Assembly (NCBI RefSeq): GCF_030272615.1
Contig: NC_081409.1
Location: 651,408,468-651,464,467 of the forward strand
DNA from: Cryptomeria japonica
Taxonomy: Eukaryota > Streptophyta > Pinopsida > Cupressales > Cupressaceae
Length of the DNA stretch: 56,000 nucleotides
Direction: 5' to 3'
The position numbers were made by a program, and so were the translations under genes. Below, one piece after another: positions 1-11,395 of this stretch (position 1 is its first letter; every line of letters begins with the position of its first letter). The notes under the pieces were generated by a model that saw nothing but the letters and a program-made list of their open reading frames with translations, was not told the DNA's origin and made no database searches.

Positions 1-518
1 AAAAGGAAATTAGGAATATTTGGTATTGGTGCTCTAAAAAGAAGCTAATGGGAATGGATTAGATTTTCATTGTAATGGATTGTATATCTTGTTGGATAGA
101 TAGTAAGTGATTTGCATATGATGCATGGAAAGAATAAATGACAATGGAAATGTTATGTATTGGATTAGTAAATGATCATACGTACATGCATGAAAGAATA
201 GGTGAATGTGGTGCTAGGTTGCATTAGATAGTAGTAGTGATCATGATGATAATTGCTTGTGGTGATGACATAAGTAATGACGTTGAGATACCCTAGGAAG
301 ATAGTAGTGAAGATTATGTTATGTTTTTTTTTCACTTGTGTATTTAGTTTATGTGATTATGATATATGTTCATGTTGATATGAGCACATTATGTTAATAA
401 ATGTTACTTCATTGAGTAGATGTTTACATATGTTGCATCAAAAGATGGTTTTTAAAAAATTATCTCTATTGTGTGTTAGTTAGCCTTATTTCTCTAGGGT
501 ATTTTGGTGGGCATTACA
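1..518 (+). repeat. 3' part of an unidentified LTR
   Basis: AT-rich sequence with no credible ORF, ending in GGGCATTACA directly before a primer-binding-site-like sequence. Plant LTRs end in CA followed within a few bases by such a site, so this reads as the right end of a 5' LTR whose left end lies outside the window. I see no second copy here, so the call rests on the junction alone. Confidence 0.45.
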
Positions 519-1404
519 TCTGATATCAGAGCCCATGTTGCAAACACTGGGATCTCTGGTTAAGGTTGTTGCTCTTAGCTTTGCGTAGTGTGCTAAAACG
601 TTCTCTTGAATTAAGTTAATCTTTAAAATTTGTGTTGGAAAATATCATTGAAAACTTGGAGATATAGACTTCTATGTTTTGTGTTTCTCTCTAATCCCTT
701 CTAGTCAAAGGTTGCTCTCCCTATATATAATAATTATGTTGTAGAATGAGAAAAGGTTGTGTGTATTCTCTTAACTAATGCTATATTTATAAGATTAGCT
801 AGTTACGTTGATTTTTTTATGAATAGTAATATGCAGTGTTTGTATTATGCATATAAGAATAATTTAGTATAGATCATGATGTGAAATTGAAGAACTTGTA
901 TGAGATGCATCTATATATAAGTAAATAGTAGCTAATAATGCCCTTCTCTTTATTTTAATCTTCTACGTAAAATGTAAGGAAGTTAGTTAGTGATGTATGG
1001 GTACCCAATAGAACTATTGGGTGTTTTTGTATATGTGTGATTCTGCGTGTAAGAATTTTTTTTTTGAGTAAATCATATCTTTCAATAAGGATTTGGGATT
1101 TCTAGTTGTATTTGTAATGTTAGGAGACTTCATGGAAAGTTGAATTTGCATATCTTAGAAAAGGATGTAAGTGGCTGCATCTGGCATGTCTAGGAAATTT
1201 AATTTGATCATGCATAATTTTTGCATGTGTATTGATTGTTTGGCAATGCCCTCCCTTCCTCCTCTCTTTTGGGTAAAAGATTCAAATACTGAGGAGTTTA
1301 TTGATATAAAATAAAAGGATTGAATAATCATTTATGGATATGACTTTGCATACATTAAAAGAGAAGTTTGGATGGAATAAATTTGGGTTGAAGATTAAGA
1401 TTTA
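519..1404 (+). other. Non-coding internal region with primer site and hairpin
   Basis: Positions 521-532 read TGATATCAGAGC, one base from TGGTATCAGAGC, the complement of the initiator tRNA-Met 3' end used as primer by many plant retrotransposons. The rest is AT-rich and lacks any ORF with recognisable protein. A perfect 9-bp inverted repeat with a 2-base loop (ACCCAATAG/CTATTGGGT) lies at 1003-1022. The region may be the leader of an element disrupted by X, or unrelated intergenic DNA. Confidence 0.4.
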
Positions 1405-2341
1405 GGTTAGATAGAACATCTCTTCATAAATAGGGAAGAAAGTTTTTTTAAGGAACACTGAGAGAGGGGGGAAAGGGGGCGGAGGGTGCACGGGGGTGAA
1501 TCAATGTTCTACTGGTAAATAAATTTTCAAACATATTTTCAGACCACCGAAAGTAAATGTAAGAAAGTAAAATGCATGAACACAAGATAATCAACCACAA
1601 AATCATAACATCGAGATTTTTACGTGGAAACATGGAAATAGAAAAACCACAGTGGGATTGGAACCCACAATATTCATATACTGTGATAAGGAGTACATAA
1701 ATATTACATAAGGGGAATGCACTTGCATTTAGGCACACTGCTTAGAACCAAAGGTTCAGTTACAATATGGATGTCACACTAACATACAGATCATTTACAA
1801 TGATAACTACAATTATTTAACTCCAAAATAGCATCAAACAATGCTTAGATGCATTCTGGATAAGTGCAAAAAGTCTGACTATAACTGCTCTGCAACTCTG
1901 CTTTGTTCTGCTTCTCAATTAGCTATGCACACGTGAAACTACACCAAATAGGTTTCTCGATCACTACTCGCTCATGTCACACCTCAAAAAGATCTTCTAC
2001 ATCGGTTATATATATCCACAATCACAAAATGAAACATATGAGGATCCTCATATGTTTTAGAGATCCGGTCTAAAACATATGAGGATCAACAAAATGATGT
2101 CAAAATGATTTTGCATGTCGACCCTATCATCCCATGCACAAATCTATCCACCACAAATATTCTGGACCAAAAGTGCTCTGCTTTCCTAAAATACTGGTGA
2201 CAGACTACTGAACCAATGTCTCTATGGGTTACCAAAATCTGTAACTACCGGATAAGATTTCCATGAAGATTTGCCATCAATGACAACCCTAATCCATTAT
2301 ACATGCATTGGTATCCACCGGATGAGTATCAATTGCCAACA
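1405..2341 (-). repeat. Element X 3' LTR
   Basis: Read on the minus strand it starts TGTTGGCAATTG after the polypurine tract. It contains the landmarks of the other copia LTRs here: a conserved block around a CCCACTGTGGTTTTTC-like stretch and a C-rich run (the G-rich run at about 1460-1495 on the plus strand) beside TTGATTCACCC. The left boundary is uncertain. A GTTAGATAG-like start at about 1405 resembles the LTR end of element A, but recognisable homology becomes firm only from about 1455. Confidence 0.7.
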
Positions 2342-2680
2342 ATCTCCCCTTGTGGCATTGATGGTAACACTCGTCCACCTGTACACCAGATCAAAAACTC
2401 AAAAAACTTATATCATTCTCTGTACATTTTTCACTCTACTCTCCCCCTTTGACAACAATGTCAAAGTTGGGGTGTTGCTCAAAAATTTATATACAAGGGT
2501 TATATATATCGGATATTCTATATACATACTTGAAGATATCTATAAAAAGAGTCTTAAAAAATCCTAAGTGGGTATCCCACCCATTCTTCAAGTTGTCCAA
2601 AACTATAATGAAGGCACTAGAAACAAAGGCATATATCTCCACATCTTTCAAGTTTGTTGGAACAAGTTGTGTCATTGTCT
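2342..2680 (-). promoter_or_regulatory. Twin polypurine tracts and 3' spacer of X
   Basis: On the minus strand the proximal tract next to the LTR reads ACAAGGGGAGAT (2342-2356) and would prime plus-strand DNA synthesis. A second, similar tract (GTCAAAGGGGGAGAG type) lies about 100 bases further inside at 2439-2466. A, C and H show the same pair. The remaining sequence between the ORF2 stop and the tracts has no gene. Confidence 0.6.
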
Positions 2681-4974
2681 TCATGCAATAGATACTTTGT
2701 TGCTCAGCATGGTGTCCATCCAGGGGGCAATAAGGTTTCGGAGTTCACCGACCCGCCTTACTATTCTATCCTTTTTTGAATTAAAGATTGAGATTTGATC
2801 AATTAGAGCCATCACTTGTCCTTCTATACTACTAGTAAGGGCTACATTGGAATCAAATGTCTGAGATATGCCATCAAGCTTGCCCTGGCAAACACTAATC
2901 TGCTTGTCTATATCTGATGTGAATTTGGGAAATATAAGGCATGACTTATATATCTTTCCTCCTTCACTCAATGCCTCAGAGATTGTCTCCAGTCCTTTGT
3001 TTAATCTGAACCTGTCATCTTCAATCATCTTCCAAAATGTTTGCATATGCACCTTGTTGAATCTGTCCAATACTTGTTTGCTGCTTGCCTTTTACAATGA
3101 CTCAAAATTGGTACTGATATTGTTAATCAATTGTAACAACTTGTCAGAAGGGTTAGAATTTGGATCTAATTGCAGTTCTAGTACCAACTTTTGTAAAACA
3201 CTTACATACATCTCAATAAACTTTTTGTCCTCACTTTCTGATTTAACCAAGTCCTAACTAGATTGAGCATGAACTATTGTAGCAACCATCACCCTTTCAG
3301 TGGGAGACATTTGTCCAATGTTAAGAGGTCCATCAAAATCGATGGAGATTTATGGAAAAGTCCTTTTCCCTTTGTCCTTCGGTGTGTCAATTGCCATGAT
3401 CACCTGGACATCATCAATTTTCTGCTTTCCCTTATCCACCTTTTCAGCCTTATCCAGTACCTTGTCCTTCTCTGATTCTTCTTTTCCTGCATCATTTTCT
3501 TGATCTAGTTCCTGCTCAATATGGTCTTCTTCTTTATTCTTTTCTTTTTCTTCAACCTTTGCACTAGTGTCACCACTTGGTGCAGTATCATCTTTTGGTG
3601 TCTCTTTGCCTTCTTCAACTTTCCCTTCCACCATCTCCGAGTGGTCCTTGTCAACCAAAGGATTTTGACTATCCTTTGCATCAAGGGTTATATTGGTCTG
3701 ATCTTCTGGAATGGCCTCTATCTAAATTCCATCCTTCTGATCATCATACTTAGGGTTAATTCAAAACCGATTGTTCTTTAAAAACTTTTTCCATATCTCT
3801 TCAGTTTCTTTTTTGACTTCCTAAACCCTGCCAACCATAAGCCTATTTACTCTGGTTTTGCTACGAAATTCCTTCTTGTTGGCTTGCTCCACGAGTATAT
3901 CAACTTCTTATGAAATACAAGCAGTGACATTGATCAATTCATGTTATCTCATTTCCTTATCTACTTGGCTTGCAATTATCCTTCTAGCATCAAGAATGTT
4001 ATATAGATCTTTTGGAATACTTGATTATTCTTACTCAATTAATGATTTGATGAAGTTATACAAATGCAACACAACAACTTCCTCAATTTCCTTCTGATCA
4101 TTCTCATCAAGATTTTTATAGTATGCACTAATATTCTTGAGATTACCATTATTAACTATTTCATTAGCCAATTCTTTTGTAGTCAATGGGGGAAAGATGG
4201 TATATTTACTTTCCACCTTGTCGGATTCAAGATCTTCATCAAGCTTTGTCCTTAGATTTCTTCCTCTTTTTGGCCTACTGATTAGAACAGGTTTTGATTT
4301 TGTCTTCTTGCTTTGCTGGGCACAACCAGACTGTGGTTTCCTAACCACTCTAACAAATTCTCCTTTTCTTTTTTCTTTCGCAACTTCCTCATTTGAATCT
4401 ATCTTAGATTCAACAAGAGATACAACAACATAAGTTCTTGTTGGTTTCAGCTTCTTCTTTAGTACTCCTTTGTCAGATGAACTTTGAGTTGTTGAAAGAG
4501 GAGATGGCTTCACCGAAGCAAGAGAAAGCTTAGTCTCCTTAGGCTTCTTTGATTTCTCCTCTGCTTCCATCTGAGCCTTCTTCTCCTTGGCTTTCTTGAT
4601 AGCTTCTCTGGTAAAGCACATCTATTTAGCCACTGCCTTGACCATTTTTGTTACCTTTCTTTTCCTTTCGGGCTGAGTGAACTTCTTATGCAATTCCATA
4701 TCTTTTTCTTTGAAAGTGCCAAATTTAGGTTCTTAAGGGTCAACCGGTTCACTCAAAAGATGTTGAGTATGTAGCCTTCAAGAGTTTGAACATCAACCTC
4801 ATAGCCCATTGACATTATCTATATTGTCCTTTTCTCTCCTGCCTCCATATGACACACACAAAAATCACTATTGGGATCGTCCTCAACAGATTTAAATGGA
4901 TGTCTTTTGAATTGTGGCCTTGCTCAATTATAAATTTCTACTACTAAAGGTGTATCGACAGAAGAAGATGTCAT
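2681..4974 (-). pseudogene. X ORF2: unknown protein, internally deleted
   Basis: Homologous to ORF2 of H and C. The start at 4974 is placed from the MTSSS N-terminus, which matches MASSS in H, followed by a shared RPxFK stretch. Most of the N-terminal globular region present in H is absent. The sequence passes within about 50 residues to the MGYEVDVQTLEGY segment, which in H lies after residue 340. Next come a basic Lys/Arg-rich part (about 4030-4620), an acidic Glu/Lys/Asp low-complexity part (about 3350-3660) and a coiled-coil C-terminus (2681-3070). Several stops and frame changes interrupt it. I recognise no catalytic motif and cannot assign a function. Confidence 0.65.
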
Positions 4975-5373
4975 TTCAAGAAATTTAGGGTTCAAAGCAT
5001 GATGGTAAATACCTTTTTCTTCTGTCGGATGCACAAGAACTTCTTGTTGGATCACCTCAAGCCTTCTAATCACCTTGAAATCTGGTTCGCCTCGCTCTGA
5101 AACTTCAACTCTTCACTTGCAATGTGAGAAATGATTCACACTTTTCCCTTTTTAACTTTGCAAACCCTAATTGTAAGTTGAAATAAATACAATTGTAAAG
5201 TTCAACCAGATGTCCTATTCAGCATAATTTGATCCACCGGATTCCAAGATCGGTATGATGAATTCTGGATAATCATCTCCAAGAATCTGCAATCAACCTT
5301 GATCAATCACAAATCTCTTTAGGGGGTTCTACAAGATTTTTCATGAAGATGCCACCCCCTAAGGCCGAATGTG
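4975..5373 (-). other. X ORF1-ORF2 spacer
   Basis: About 400 bases between the ORF1 stop and the ORF2 start, matching in position and length the non-coding gap in H (41508-41907) and C (24118-24492). No ORF is seen. The conserved spacing suggests a real untranslated segment, perhaps holding a splice or internal initiation signal for ORF2; that role is inference. Confidence 0.45.
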
Positions 5374-5880
5374 TTAGTTACTGGATGAAGTTCCTGCACC
5401 AGATTTAGGTGCAGATCCACTGGCTACCTTGGATTCATCTTTCATAACCCACATCTTCTCATTCTTGTTCCTGATCTCTTCTACCTTTGCCTTACCTTTT
5501 TCATCAGCTTTTTTCTTGTCTACTAGAACATTTTTTTTCATATTCTTGCTTCTGCAATACTTTGCAATGTGATTGGTTTTGTTGCAAGCATGGCAAACAA
5601 CATTGTTCTTTTGAATAGACCTATTATTGCTTTGATTTCCTCTAGATTTGCATTGATTAGCCATATGTCCAAATCTACTACAAGCATGTCATCTGACATT
5701 CTTGAAACTTCTACATTCAATTGACCTATGACCATGCTTATTTCAATTGTAACATTGATTGGAGAATGATGATTTATTCTGATTAACTCTATTTCTACAC
5801 TGACTTGTCATATGACCAAATTTATTGCGGAAAAAAGATTTACCGTGGAACTTGTGAGCATTAGGTTGTCTTACCGGAAG
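5374..5880 (-). pseudogene. X ORF1, zinc-knuckle C-terminal part
   Basis: The minus strand encodes consecutive CCHC zinc-knuckle-like units, including CHACNKTNHIAKYC (C-x2-C-x4-H-x4-C) and a preceding unit around CSRFGHMANQC. A Lys/Glu-rich tail follows, ending GAGTSSSN and stop. CCHC knuckles bind nucleic acid in retrotransposon Gag proteins. Gypsy element B interrupts the frame at 5880; the upstream coding sequence resumes at 17034. Stops and frame changes separate some knuckles. ORF1 of H and C has the same arrangement. Confidence 0.7.
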
Positions 5881-7103
5881 TGATAAGCCTAAATAATGGC
5901 TCTATTTTGATAATTTTTGATACAATACTCCTTCCTAGGTCTTATGATTATATGACATTTGGATTATAATATTCTCCTAAGTTGATACCTTTTAAGTGTT
6001 TTTTGAAACTGGTTTAACTTATACCTAAAGATGTCATATAATGGTTTCAAATGATCTATCTATGCAAATATCTAAAATCAATTATAAATATGGTTTACAT
6101 TATATCATGTTAGCATTAATATATACACATGTTTGTTGTGCACATTAATATCATGATGCAGGGTCAACAAAGGTAAAGTAAAGACAAATGGCGGTTCAAA
6201 AGAGCATCAAGTATATAACTACAATGTAGACCCAGCTAGAGAAATGTAGTAATGATCGAAACCACTTGACCGGTTCTTCAGCAGATTGATTTACGAAACA
6301 TTTATAACTGTTCCTAGTGGAGCTTAGATCTAGGAGGCTAGTTAAGCTATATTTTCTCAGCTGCAGGAAAGATGTTGTTCTGTTGTCCTGCGCTGACTTC
6401 TTCTTCTCCTTTTAATAAATCATGTTCGCCTATTCTATAGGAATGTGGTAGATCAGTTAGAAGTTTGTTAGAAGTTTTTCTATAAATAAAGGGATCTCTC
6501 TCCTTTCGAGGATAGGAGAGAACGACCATAGTATTTTGTAATAACAGTCTTCTGGTATTGTTTATCTATTTTCTAGAAAATATGAAATAAAGAGATCAAT
6601 GTGATTTTGAATGATTAGATAATTGTAATCTGAAGTTTTGGAGATACTCACTCGAGGGGGCCCACTTGGTGAGTAATCCTTTGTATGTTCCAGTTAGTTT
6701 TATATTTATGTAGCAGTTGTTTCTACAGTTGTCTGTACCTACAATCATAGGAAACTATTCTTGTGTTTGTTCCTGCGGCCACAACAATAGAGTAGTTCCT
6801 GCTGCTTGCTAGAACTTTATCATTTAACAGTAGTTGTTTATAGTAATTTCCAGTTGTAAGATTAAGTATTAGTTCATTTGAGATTTCGTTTGTTTACTTT
6901 AAGAAGAATTTCCTTTTCTACAATAATATAAAATGGTTGCAATATGAACTTGGTGCACATATAGTGCTGGCCCATTTCAAGTTTACATCCCTGGTTGATA
7001 ACTAAATGAGCCTTTACCACAAGAAAAGTTAGCTATTCAAGGACATTCAATCTCTGAATTGTGTTTTATTACCTAGTTGGCATTCCAGTAGTGAGGACCA
7101 ACA
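5881..7103 (+). repeat. Element B 5' LTR
   Basis: Starts TGATAAGCC and ends GACCAACA before the primer site. It pairs with 15807-17028 over its whole length. It contains a TATA box and a short hairpin at 6481-6521. Confidence 0.9.
6481..6521 (+). promoter_or_regulatory. TATA box and downstream hairpin in B 5' LTR
   Basis: TATAAATA at 6481-6488 is a plausible core promoter for the element transcript. Just downstream, TCTCTCCT (6497-6504) and AGGAGAGA (6514-6521) form an 8-bp stem with a 9-base loop. In the 3' LTR the stem is unchanged (16422-16446) while the loop differs, and the TATA is altered to CATAAATA. Confidence 0.5.
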
Positions 7104-7419
7104 TTTTTGGCGCCATTGTCGGGGATGGTGCCAAGCTAAGGACCTATTGTAAACCTTCAATTTTTAAGTTTTCTTAATTATCTCTTTAAATTTTTTTCAT
7201 TAATATGCATTCATAGGAGGAGAAGAGATGCACTAGAAAGATTTATTCCCTCACATTCCACTCAAGATATAAGATTAGATCAAGCACCTAATGTAAACCC
7301 CTTTGTAGAAACTTATGTGCTAAATAGAGGTGTCTTTAATTTGTTAGAAGGAGACCTAGACTTCCTGAACGAACCCCTTGAACAATTTTTTTTTACCTCT
7401 AGTCATTTATTAGGGACCA
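7104..7419 (+). promoter_or_regulatory. B primer-binding site and leader
   Basis: TGGCGCCATTGTCGGGGA at 7108-7125 closely resembles TGGCGCCGTTGCCGGGGA, the primer site typical of plant Athila/Tat gypsy elements and usually attributed to tRNA-Asp. It starts 4 bases after the LTR. The following 294 bases up to the gag start show no clear gene; a short open stretch ahead of the ATG could extend Gag. Confidence 0.8.
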
Positions 7420-9006
7420 ATGGTAGAAAATCCTCCACCTCCACCTGTAAATCCAACATTTGAGTTTCCCATTCTTAACCTGTATGATAATGAAAATTTG
7501 AGAAACATACTAGCCTCTTCACTTCAAAAATTTCATGGATTGGTAGCAGAAGATCTAGACACCTTTTTGTTTGAATTTGATATCCTTTGCAGAAGTTATG
7601 ATTATACCACTGATGCTCATAAACTCAAGTTATTCCCTACTACTTTGAAAGAAGTTGCCTTGAGGTGGTTTATGAGTTTAGGAAGAAATGTAATCACTCC
7701 CTGGGAGGAGATGAAGACAAACTTCTTGGATAAGTATAAAGACTATTGCAGGGGAATGGATCGACATGGTGATGATATCTTCAGAATGACACAAAAAGAA
7801 GATGAAAGCCTGGAAGACTATTTGGAAAGATTTTTATTTAGTGTCAGCAAATCCAAACATAGTACTCAAAGTGAAGACTCTATGAAGTTGATTTTTCTAA
7901 GGGGCATCAATGATGATTGTGTTGACTCCTTTGATCTAATGGGAGGAGTAGATATTACTCAAGTTCAATGGGATGGTATTAGACAAATCTATCAAAAGTA
8001 TTCAAGAGCTGCAACAAAAAGGGGAAGACATTATAGGCATGGTTCTTTAGTTGCAAAGTCATCTTCAACAGTCTCAAGAATGGAAACAACTCATCTGTTG
8101 AAGGATTTTAAAAAGGATATAATTAATAATATGGCTACGCAATTGGATACACTATAGGCAAAGAATAAGCATGAGGAGGCAGAGGCTATGCTTGCTGAAT
8201 TTTGTCCTCACTGTCGACAAAAGAAGAAGGATTGTAGATGAAAATTGTTAGCTAAAATTGATGGCCATCAGAGTTCCCCAGATTTCAAGCTTGTCTATGG
8301 AGATGATGAACAACTCTTTTATGTTGCACAATGATGACCTTGGCCTCCAAGACAAGGTATGCCACAAGATCCATTGTCATTTTATAATTCTTATATGAAC
8401 TTCAATGCACAAAACAATCTGTGTCAACCACCATATTCCCAAAATTTTGGAAATTATACTCCTCAGTCTTGGAATAACTCTCAAAAACCTTGGCCTAATT
8501 ATCAGAATTCCTCATCGCAATGGTAGTAGCCACAAGGGAATTGGTCTCCCCCTCAAGGTAACTAGCAATAGTCACCACAATGGAGGGGAGGACAACAATG
8601 GGCATACTAGTCATCAGGTTTCCTGCAGCCACAACAACAGTCCCAATAGCTAGCTTTAATGCCACCAGCTTCTAATGCCACTCCATCCAAGCCAACCCAA
8701 CTGCCAACTCAGCCTGTTCCAAATCCAAATAACAAACCATAGTAGCAACAACAAGTATTTTCAACTGATCCTAATAACTATCCTGCATACTCTCTCAATA
8801 TAAGTGATATTCATTTGAGGCCAGGGACAACATTTCCTACTCCATCTCCTCCAGTCATAACAAAGTTACCAACAGAGGAAACTGCTCAAGAAACCATACC
8901 TGATAAATTTGGAAACCTTGAGCAGGTTCAGCAGTCTGAAACTTCAGATATACCTATAAGAACTCCCCCGTTTCCTCAAAGATTGCAGGTAGAAGTGTCT
9001 AGGTAG
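7420..9006 (+). pseudogene. gag: B gag, with Q-rich linker
   Basis: Starts at MVENPPPPP. Residues about 30-180 show the retrotransposon Gag core (LASSLQKFHG, ATLKxxALRWF-like and LEDYLERF segments), which forms the virus-like particle. A Gln/Pro/Asn-rich linker and a Pro-rich tail leading to the protease follow in the same frame. The core is open to 8157. The frame is then cut by many stops, nearly all TAG, concentrated at about 8520-8760 within otherwise Gln-rich sequence (for example SSQW followed by two TAGs). CAG-to-TAG change explains them well. No CCHC knuckle is obvious. Confidence 0.85.
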
Positions 9007-9900
9007 CCAGATGTTATAGCTTTTGATCTTATTGATCAGCTAAAACATGTGTGTGTTAAAATCCCACTGTTTCAAGTTATTAAAGAAATTCCCATATATG
9101 GAAAAGCTATTAAAGAGGAATGTTTGAAGAAACCTGGGAGGAAGAAAAAAGACCCAAAAATAGTGCATATAGTAGGACAATTGGCTGATATTATGTTAGG
9201 AAAAATTGTTGTCCCTAAATATTCTGACCCAGGTAGCCCGATTGTCAAGGTAGTTATTAATGGAACTCAAATAAAAAATACCTTGATAAACTTAGGAGCA
9301 ACCATAATGTGATGACTAAGGATGTCATGCAACAACTTAGCATAATTAGTCTCAGATCAACTCCACTGGTCCTGCAGCTTGCTGATATCTCCACTATTCG
9401 ACTTGAAGGGATGGTTGAAGATATTGTTGTCACATTAGATTCTTGGGAATATCTTACTAATTTTATAATCCTCTCTCCTAAGGCAACATTAGGTGGATAT
9501 CCAATTATTTTGGGAAGACCTTGGCTGGCAACAATTGATGCATATATAGGTTGCAAATCAGGAGATGACAATTTTAGATGGTATTGCTACCAAAACACTT
9601 GCACTCTATTCTCCAACACAACCACAACTTGATCAAGAACGGGTAGTATGGCTAGACATAGGAGAAGAAGCAGAGGAAATTGATTTTATTCAACAACTAA
9701 TGATGTTATCAAGGGACCTATTCATAGTACTTCAAGAGGATGATACAATACTCTTTAACATCATAAGAAATCATTATGGAGTAGCTCAACAGTCATTGGG
9801 TATACCAGTAAGTCCTCTGCATACCCTTCTTCCATCTACAGGCTTTTTAAATTCTCTTGCACCCACATACATGTTTCACACATTGCTACCATAGGAGATT
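9007..9900 (+). pseudogene. pro: B aspartic protease
   Basis: Retropepsin-like region: the pre-catalytic segment IVKVVINGTQIKNTLINLG is followed by a flap-like region and the closing IILGRPWLAT motif (about 9500-9540). The catalytic Asp of the usual LID(T/L)GA motif is Asn here (LINLGAT), so the enzyme would be inactive. A one-base loss at about 9306 shifts the frame, and a second shift lies near 9562. The tail to 9900 is a linker to RT. The normal role is processing the Gag-Pol polyprotein. Confidence 0.75.
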
Positions 9901-11395
9901 CAAACCTCTTGTCTATCTGAAATATCTAATGCGGAGTTAGTAATTCAAATAGAAGTTGCTATAGGAAGAAAGCTGAACATCAATAGTCAATTAGCAACAG
10001 ATCAAAGATTGTCATTAACAAAATTACTCAAAGCCCAACAACAAGCTTTTGCATGGGATTATCAGGACATGAAAGGATTAAATCCTACATTGTGTACTCA
10101 TAGAATTTATATAAGGGAAGATTGTAAACCAATTAGACAGCCCCATCAAAGGATTAATCTCGCTTTAAGGGAAATAGTTAAAGAGGAACTACAAAAGTTG
10201 CTTCATGCAGGATTCATTTACCCTATTTCAGACAGTCAATGGGTTTCTCCTTTGGTTATAGTTCCAAAGAAAGGAGGAAAATAGAGAGTTTGTGTGGACT
10301 ATAGGGAGCTCAACACTGCTACCAAAAAAGATCACTTCCCACTTCCATTTATAGATCAAGTGTTAGACTCTCTAGCAGGTAAGCAATACTTTTCATTTTT
10401 GGATGGGTTTAGTGGTTATAATCAGATTAGAATAGCTCTGAAAGATTAGGAAAAGACCATATTTACCTGCCCTTGGGGCACATATGCCTATTCAGTCCTT
10501 CCTTTTGGTTTATGTAATGCTCCTGCAACCTTTCAAAAGATTGTCCTCAGTATATTTTCAGATATATCCCATGATTGTATGTAAATTTACATGGATAATT
10601 TTACTACTTATGGGATTACATTTAAGGAGGCATTACAAAATCTAACCAAAGTATTGTAGTAGTGTGAAGATCAGAATTTATCCATCAACAGTGAAAAATG
10701 TTTTATGATGATGCAAGAAGGAATAGTGTTGGGGCATAGAATTTCTCAAACAGGTATTTAGGTAGATCCAGCTAAAATTGAAGTAATACTTTCTCTTCCT
10801 ACCCCCGTTAAACAAAAGGGTGTAAGAAGTTTTCTAGGCCATGCAGGGTACTATAGGAGATTTGTTAAGGACTTTAGTCAAGAAGCAAGGCCATTATATT
10901 CTTTATTGACAGAGGAAGTTGAGTTTGAATGGACAGTTGCATGTGAAAAATCATTTTCTCAACTAAAAGAAGCCTTAACCCAGGCCCCTATGCTTAAAGG
11001 ACCTAATTGGTCAATTCCTTTTCAAATTCATACAGATGCATCCGATTTTACAATAGGAGCACTTATGGGGCAGAAGCAAGGAGTTTTGGAAAATGAAATT
11101 TATTACATTAGTAAAAATTTGCAAGGACCAGAACTAAATTACACTGTTACTGAAAAGGAAATGTTAGCTATCATCTATGCCCTGAATAAATTTAGACACT
11201 TTATAACTGGATATCAAATCTTCATACATACTGATCATGCAACCATCTGATGCCTCATGAACAAAAGTTCCATTACAAGTAGATTGGCAAGATAGTTGTT
11301 GTTAATGCAAGAATTTGATATAACTATCATTGATAAACTAGGAAAAGCAAATGTAGTGGCAGATTTTCTGTCAAGGATTCAAACACCAGCTAATA
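9901..11395 (+). pseudogene. pol: B reverse transcriptase and RNase H
   Basis: Gypsy RT blocks occur in order: WVSPLVIVPKKGG, RVCVDYRELN, FSFLDGFSGYNQIRIA, LPFGLCNAPATFQ and SFLGHAGYYRRF. RNase H follows with IHTDASDFTIGA, TEKEMLAIIYAL and the FIHTDHATI end. The RT catalytic box reads YMDN instead of YMDD, which should abolish activity. Stops lie after KKGGK (relatives have Trp), after ALKD (relatives have Gln) and at several other sites. Together with primer site and integrase this supports an Athila/Tat-type gypsy element. Confidence 0.9.

Noticed and set aside
521-532. tRNA gene fragments at TGGTATCAGAGC-type sites (also at 25590, 27172, 40421, 48275 and 50931)
   Set aside because: Only 12-18 bases match and each sits against an LTR end, so they are primer-binding sites, not tRNA genes.
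2868-3257. Plus-strand ORFs at 2868-3257, 4137-4433, 20796-21233 and 21986-22357
   Set aside because: These are antisense shadows of the low-complexity and coiled-coil parts of ORF2 in X and C.
3350-3658. Host acidic nuclear protein gene
   Set aside because: The Glu/Lys-rich frame lies in line with the other ORF2 segments of X and corresponds to the acidic middle of ORF2 in H and C.
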